Below are positions 60,595 to 64,000 of a DNA stretch of 64,000 nt, in pieces (position 1 is the first letter of the stretch; every line of letters starts with the position of its first letter). The position numbers and the translations under genes are program-made. This stretch comes from Ligustrum vulgare (taxonomy: Eukaryota; Streptophyta; Magnoliopsida; Lamiales; Oleaceae). The notes beneath the pieces were generated by a model. The model saw nothing but the letters and a program-made list of their open reading frames with translations, searched no databases and was not told the DNA's origin. Location: the NCBI GenBank assembly GCA_963555705.1, contig OY743190.1:34392929-34456928 (forward strand). The letters are read 5' to 3'.

Positions 60595-61633
60595 TATCAA
60601 GATGTGTTCCCAGAAGACCTTATTGATTTACCTCTCGAAATGGAGTTGAATTTGTCGTTGAGTTGGTATATGGAACAAACTCGATATCTGGAACAACCCC
60701 AATGTCTAAGGGACCATATCAGATGGTTCTTGTGAACTTAAGGAGAAAATATAAGATGTCATGGATAAGGACTTTGTTCGATCCAGTTTCTCGACATGGG
60801 GTGCTCCTATGTTATTCGTAAAGAAGAAAGACGATTCTATGAGACTTTGCATAGACTACAGAGAATTGAATATGGTGACAATTAAAATTAAGAATAAATA
60901 TCAATTGCCAAGAATTGACGACCTGTTTGATCAGCTTCAGGGTAGTTTTCTAAGATTGATCTGCGATCTGGTTACCATCAATTGAGGACCAAGGAAGAGG
61001 ACATTTCAAGGACATCTTTCTATACTAGATATGGGCATTATGAGTTCTTAGTGGTGTTGTTAACAAATACCCTTGCAACATTTATGGACTTAATGCATTG
61101 GGTCTTTAAAGAATATTTGGACTAAGTTGTTATAGTTTTCATTGATGACATATTGATCTATTCGAGGTCTGAGAAAAAACAAGACATTTGAGATCGTGCT
61201 TTAGAAACTTAGAGAAGAGAAATTTTTACTAAGTTTAAGAAGTGTGTGTTCTGGCTGGATAGGGTGTCATTCCCCAACATGTTGTATCAAGGAAAGGTAT
61301 TAATGTTGATCCGAGTAAGATTGAGGAAGTTTGACGATGCCATATAATGTTCAAGAAGTTCGTAGTTTTCTCGGATTAGCTGATTACTACCAGAGATTTG
61401 TCGAGGAATTTTCCAAGATTGCCTCATCGTTGACTAAGTTGACTAGAAATGATACGAAATTTCAGTGGAGTTCGGATTGTGAAACACGGTTAACAACTGT
61501 GCCCATTTTAACTATTCTACAAGGAAATGAATGGTTGTTCATATACAGTGATGCTTCATTAAAAGGGCTCGGTTGTGTTCTTATGCAATATGACAAGGTG
61601 ATGGCCTACACTTCTAGGCAACTGAGGGAGTAA
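60595..61633 (+). pseudogene. Tekay reverse transcriptase-RNase H remnants
   Basis: In shifting frames: DVFPEDLIDLPLEME near 60605, then [28 protein letters not shown] and [14 protein letters not shown] (60790-60955), DLRSGYHQL after a frameshift near 60960, and the catalytic IDDILIYS near 61145. RNase H follows as VRSFLGLADYYQRFVEEFSK and YSDASLKGLGCVLMQYDK, ending at a TAA near 61633. Stops include TGA at about 60985 and TAA near 61124. Confidence 0.9.
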
Positions 61634-61639
61634 AGAATT

Positions 61640-62588
61640 GTAAAGTTTAAGATTTATTGAGCTTGAGAGATTGGTATATATATAAGATTTTAGTGATTTA
61701 CTGATTATTGATGTAGAAATGTTCATGTGATATATATGATGGTTATTATACTGTGATCTTAAGGAGATTGATATGATTAAATGTTGAGGTCATATGGTAT
61801 GGTGATAAGTGGCATGTCACGTGATTATCACAAGTTATGGTGAATAAATAGTTAATGAATGTTATGATTGTCCTATGGAAGAATAGTGTGATGACATGTT
61901 TGAACTAATTAATCTTATCTTGATCAATGGTTTGTTTATTGCTAAATATGACCTATGGTCGGGAGACTTCATTTGTTTATGACAAGATAGATGAATTTAT
62001 TTAAAATTTTGGTGATATAGTTGTGGTTACTCATTGTTGGTTGTGCATTAGATGTGAGTAGAGCATATTATCTATTTTGAGATCTCTATGGAATATACAT
62101 AAATTTGGATTGTTTAAATCTAGGATGATCATTAGTGTAACTTTTACTTATTATGGAGTTGTATCTTTGGGTTAAGTAAACTTGATGAGGAATCCTATAT
62201 GAATCACAAAAGTCTTATTCATTGGTGATAGGTCAATGATTTATTTATAAAATACTTGGTTAGAATATTGTTGTTATGATGATTTTGAAAGCATGGATTC
62301 TTAAATTAGTACCTTAGCTTTAGTTTTAAGCTCAGTGTATGATACTGAATACTTGATTACAATATATAAGTATGAGTTATAGGATTTAAGTTTGATCCTC
62401 CAATTGTAAAAGAAATGTCAGCATGTTTAGAAAGGATTTTGTTTGTAAATCTTTCCAGAAAGATTCTGTCAAAATTTTAGTATTTCTACTGTATATTTTG
62501 GTATGGACGTCAAGTTTCACTAATTCTGGATTATAAAGTCTTATTTTTGGTCAATCTTCTTGATTTTAGTTTTAAGAATGTGATCAAT

Positions 62589-62625
<37 letters not shown>

Positions 62626-62830
62626 GATTTAGACGTTAGAATAGATCCTATGAAAGGCTGAAAATAGAAAGTTAGTGAATGGATTCATAAGTGGGATAAT
62701 GTCGGTTGATGGTCTCCTACAAAAATAACTATCAAACTTTGATCCGTATTGAGTACTATACGATAGGAAGTGTAGATTTTCAGTTCACGAGAATGAGTTA
62801 GGAGAAAGAAAACTGTTGGGTCTAGAAATA
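61640..62830 (+). other. Non-coding stretch where Tekay integrase should be
   Basis: About 1.2 kb, AT-rich, with a (TA)n run at 62590-62622. None of the integrase HHCC or DDE motifs is recognisable in any frame. Either it decayed beyond recognition or other DNA replaced it. Confidence 0.6.
62590..62622. repeat. (TA)n microsatellite
   Basis: About 16 TA units. Confidence 0.97.
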
Positions 62831-62834
62831 GTAC

Positions 62835-63366
62835 AATAGACAGCAGTAGTTGCTGAAAAGATTCGTCAACAAATGAAAATTGCACAGAGTAGACAGAAAA
62901 GCTATGCGGACAAAAGAAGAAAACCTCTGGAATTCGCTGCGGGAGATATGATCATTTTGAAGGTAGCTCCTATGAAAGGAGTTATGAGGTTCGGGAAGAA
63001 AGGAAAGTTAAGTCCGCGATTTGTTGGTTCCTTTGAAAAAATTGAAAAGGGTTGGGTGACCTAGCTTACCGGGTTGCATTGTCACTAGCGCTATCTGGTG
63101 TGCACAATATTTTTCATGTATCAATGTTGAGGAAATATATTTCGGATTCCTCCCATAGTCTCAGTTATGAGTCATTAGATATTTGTGAGGATCTGACTTA
63201 TGAGGAGTCATTTGTGAAAATCCTAATGAAAGTAAATAAGGAACTTAGAAGAAAGAAGATTTCGTTAGTTAAGGTTCTTTGGAGGAATCATGTAGTAGAA
63301 GAGACTACTTGGGAACGCAAAGATGAAATGCGTGCCATGTATCCACATTTTTTTGGTAAGTTTTAA
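62835..63366 (+). pseudogene. Tekay integrase C-terminus and chromodomain
   Basis: IAQSRQKSYADKRRKPLEF and GVMRFGKKGKLSPRFVG form the integrase tail. After a frameshift near 63055 come YRVALSLALSGVHNIFHVSM, LRKYISDSSHSLSYESL, and the chromodomain (VKVLWRNHVVEETTWERKDE). The frame ends at 63366. Chromodomains of this clade are thought to direct integration to heterochromatin. Confidence 0.92.
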
Positions 63367-63384
63367 TTTCGAGGACGAAATTTA

Positions 63385-63403
63385 TTTTTAGGGGGTAAGG
63401 AAT
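63385..63403 (+). promoter_or_regulatory. Tekay polypurine tract
   Basis: TTTTTAGGGGGTAAGGAAT just before the 3' LTR; the purine run is interrupted by one T. Confidence 0.8.

Positions 63404-64000
<597 letters not shown>

Overview
The window is repeat-rich nuclear DNA of a flowering plant, most likely a eudicot. The evidence is AT-rich sequence, plant-type introns, plant lineages of LTR retrotransposons (Tekay and Reina chromoviruses, Ty1/Copia), two CACTA transposons, a Mutator-type element, MITEs, and one plant-specific senescence regulator (S40) gene. The species cannot be told from the sequence. I see no prokaryotic features, rRNA, tRNA or CRISPR array.

Layout. 1-3743: the end of a Tekay-like LTR, cut by the window edge. 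4100-18014: a second LTR of the same family, apparently solo and about 5.06 kb long once a nested Ty1/Copia element (6857-15708) is removed; target duplications are TACAC (outer) and CATTT (inner). 18020-19425: unassigned DNA with a probable retrotransposon relic. 19429-29094: a 9.7-kb CACTA transposon (duplication AAT) with a multi-exon transposase gene on the minus strand, broken by stops. 29098-36619: an island with few transposons that holds the only gene I regard as intact, an S40 senescence-regulator gene at 30367-31005. Its downstream flank has been tandemly duplicated.

36620-37675: a hAT-like non-autonomous element. About 38068-39000: a G3BP-like (NTF2 domain) pseudogene whose intron carries a 345-bp MITE. 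39023-46695: a 940-bp Copia solo LTR (AATAG) with a complete but dead Reina-type Ty3/Gypsy element (39219-45946, GTGAG) inside it. 47163-48557: a non-autonomous CACTA element (AAC). 49516-56650: an ORMDL pseudogene. Its first exon is split by a gag-only LTR retrotransposon (49649-51930, GGGCT). Its presumed intron holds a Pack-MULE-like element (52173-53581) that captured a methyltransferase gene fragment, and a 2.2-kb solo LTR (53872-56090, TCTTG). 56855 to the window end: a Tekay chromovirus that lost most of gag and integrase, truncated inside its 3' LTR.

There is no operon or pathway here. The history is one of nested insertions into intergenic DNA and into two decaying host genes. Nearly all boundaries rest on exact target-site duplications plus TG...CA or CACTA termini read directly from the sequence. 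Clade names rest on my recognition of conserved protein motifs, without a database search.
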